A DNA stretch of 5,862 bases from an uncultured Peptococcaceae bacterium. GTDB lineage: Bacteria; Bacillota; Desulfotomaculia; Desulfotomaculales; Desulfallaceae. The notes under the pieces are model-generated. The model worked only from the letters and a program-made list of their open reading frames with translations, was not told where the DNA came from and made no database searches. A program made the translations under genes and the position numbers. Location: contig CAJYBN010000176.1 in NCBI GenBank assembly GCA_913064925.1, positions 1-5,862 on the forward strand, written 5' to 3'. Below are positions 4,958 through 5,862 of the stretch, piece by piece. Every line of letters begins with the position of its first letter. Positions within the stretch are counted from its first letter, which is position 1.

Positions 4958-5862
4958 TGACTGCCAAAAGGGTGGCCTTGGTTACCCTGGGATGCAAAGT
5001 TAACCAGTACGACACCGCCGCCCTGGAAGAACTTTTCCGGCGGCGCGGTTACCAGGTGGTTGATTTTAACAGCCCGGCCGACGTTTACGTCATTAATACC
5101 TGCACGGTGACCCACCTGGGGGACCGCAAGTCCAGGCAGTTAATTCGCCGGGCGAGTAGGCTCAACCCCGAGGCCGTGGTGGCGGTAACGGGGTGCTACG
5201 CCCAGACGGCGCCGGATGAGGTGATGAAGATCGACGGAGTGAACCTAGTGGTGGGTGTCGGGCACAGGAAGGAAATTGTGGATCTGGTGGAAAAAGCCGG
5301 TAAACAAGGCAAGCTGCGGGCGGTGGACGACATAGCCGGCTGCCGGGAATTTGAGGAGCTACCGGGAGAAGCCCACCAGGGCAGGGTGCGGGCGTATTTA
5401 AAGATACAGGAAGGCTGTGAGGATTTCTGCTCCTACTGTATTGTACCCTATGCCCGGGGCCCCTTGCGCAGCCGCGCACCGGAAAGCGTGCTGGCCGGGG
5501 CACGCGAACTGCTGGCGCGCGGTTTTAAGGAAATTATACTTACGGGTATTCATACCGGCGCTTATGGCAGGGAACGGGATGACGAGATGGATTTGCCCCG
5601 GCTGCTGGAGAAGCTGGCTGCTTTACCCGGGCTGGTTAGGCTGCGGTTGAGTTCGGTGGAACCACACGACGTTACCCCGGAGCTGCTAGAACTGTTGGCT
5701 TCCGGCCCGCCGTTCTGCCGGCACGTGCATATTCCCCTGCAGAGCGGCGACGATTATATCCTAAAAAAAATGCGCCGGCGTTACACTACGTCGTTTTTTC
5801 GGGATTTGCTGGCCGGGGTACGAGATAAGATCAAGGGAGCCGGAATAACCACCGACGTGATG
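4957..5862 (+). CDS. mtaB: tRNA t6A37 methylthiotransferase MtaB, N-terminal 302 residues (3' end outside window)
   Basis: Radical-SAM methylthiotransferase that converts t6A37 to ms2t6A37 in tRNAs reading ANN codons; homolog of B. subtilis YqeV. The frame stays open to the window edge. The N-terminal UPF0004 domain has all three ligands of its auxiliary 4Fe-4S cluster: Cys13 (LGCKVNQ), Cys49 (INTCTVT) and Cys80 (TGCYAQ). The radical-SAM cluster motif CxxxCxxC is at Cys154, Cys158 and Cys161, in GCEDFCSYCIVPYARG. Further family motifs are GIHTGAYG (197-204), RLSSVEP, HIPLQSG and MRRRYTT. The LGCKVNQ, INTCTVT and YARG combination favours MtaB over MiaB or RimO. The protein breaks off at ITTDVM, just before the expected VGFPGE segment; the C-terminal TRAM domain, about 130 residues further on, is not in the window. 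The ATG shares its A with the rsmE TGA stop. Confidence 0.96.
   Translation, partial: MTAKRVALVTLGCKVNQYDTAALEELFRRRGYQVVDFNSPADVYVINTCTVTHLGDRKSRQLIRRASRLNPEAVVAVTGCYAQTAPDEVMKIDGVNLVVGVGHRKEIVDLVEKAGKQGKLRAVDDIAGCREFEELPGEAHQGRVRAYLKIQEGCEDFCSYCIVPYARGPLRSRAPESVLAGARELLARGFKEIILTGIHTGAYGRERDDEMDLPRLLEKLAALPGLVRLRLSSVEPHDVTPELLELLASGPPFCRHVHIPLQSGDDYILKKMRRRYTTSFFRDLLAGVRDKIKGAGITTDVM

Noticed and set aside
5762..5771. Run of eight A in mtaB forming A-AAA-AAA in frame, a possible frameshift site or sequencing-error spot
   Set aside because: The reading frame runs through it into the conserved MRRRYTT motif, so no indel is present. A -1 shift would soon hit a stop at 5846-5848, and no frameshifting is known in this family.

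Overview
The window holds the distal part of a bacterial heat-shock operon in the order grpE (3' end only), dnaK, dnaJ, prmA, rsmE, mtaB (5' part only), all on the + strand and densely packed. Bacillus subtilis has the same gene order in its heptacistronic dnaK operon (hrcA-grpE-dnaK-dnaJ-yqeT-yqeU-yqeV). The missing upstream part would be hrcA, the operon promoter and its CIRCE operators.

The source is most likely a Bacillota (Firmicutes) member, probably a fairly GC-rich Clostridia lineage of the Desulfotomaculum/Pelotomaculum type. The DnaK is of the monoderm type: it lacks the insertion of about 24 residues in the N-terminal quadrant that Escherichia coli DnaK has. Shine-Dalgarno sites are strong, and two genes appear to start on GTG and TTG. 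The phylum is well supported; the finer placement is inference from composition and protein style.

Layout: 1-56 is the GrpE C-terminus. 96-1952 is full-length DnaK. 1953-2073 is the largest intergenic gap and carries a GC-rich hairpin just upstream of dnaJ. 2074-3210 is DnaJ with J domain, G/F linker and four zinc-binding repeats. 3231-4136 is PrmA, the ribosomal protein L11 methyltransferase. 4137-4207 is a short gap with a perfect 12-bp tandem duplication. 4208-4957 is RsmE, a 16S rRNA m3U methyltransferase. From 4957 to the window edge runs MtaB, a tRNA methylthiotransferase whose ATG overlaps the rsmE stop codon.

The first three genes form the Hsp70 folding machine: DnaK, its J-protein DnaJ and its nucleotide exchange factor GrpE. 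The last three modify the translation apparatus: L11, 16S rRNA and tRNA. All are intact as far as the window shows, with catalytic and metal-binding motifs present. I found no mobile element, CRISPR array, tRNA, rRNA or unknown gene, and no sign of an undescribed system. The points worth a second look are modest: the dnaK-dnaJ hairpin, the start-codon choices for dnaJ and prmA, a variant PrmA motif, the 12-bp duplication and a slippery heptamer near the end of dnaJ.
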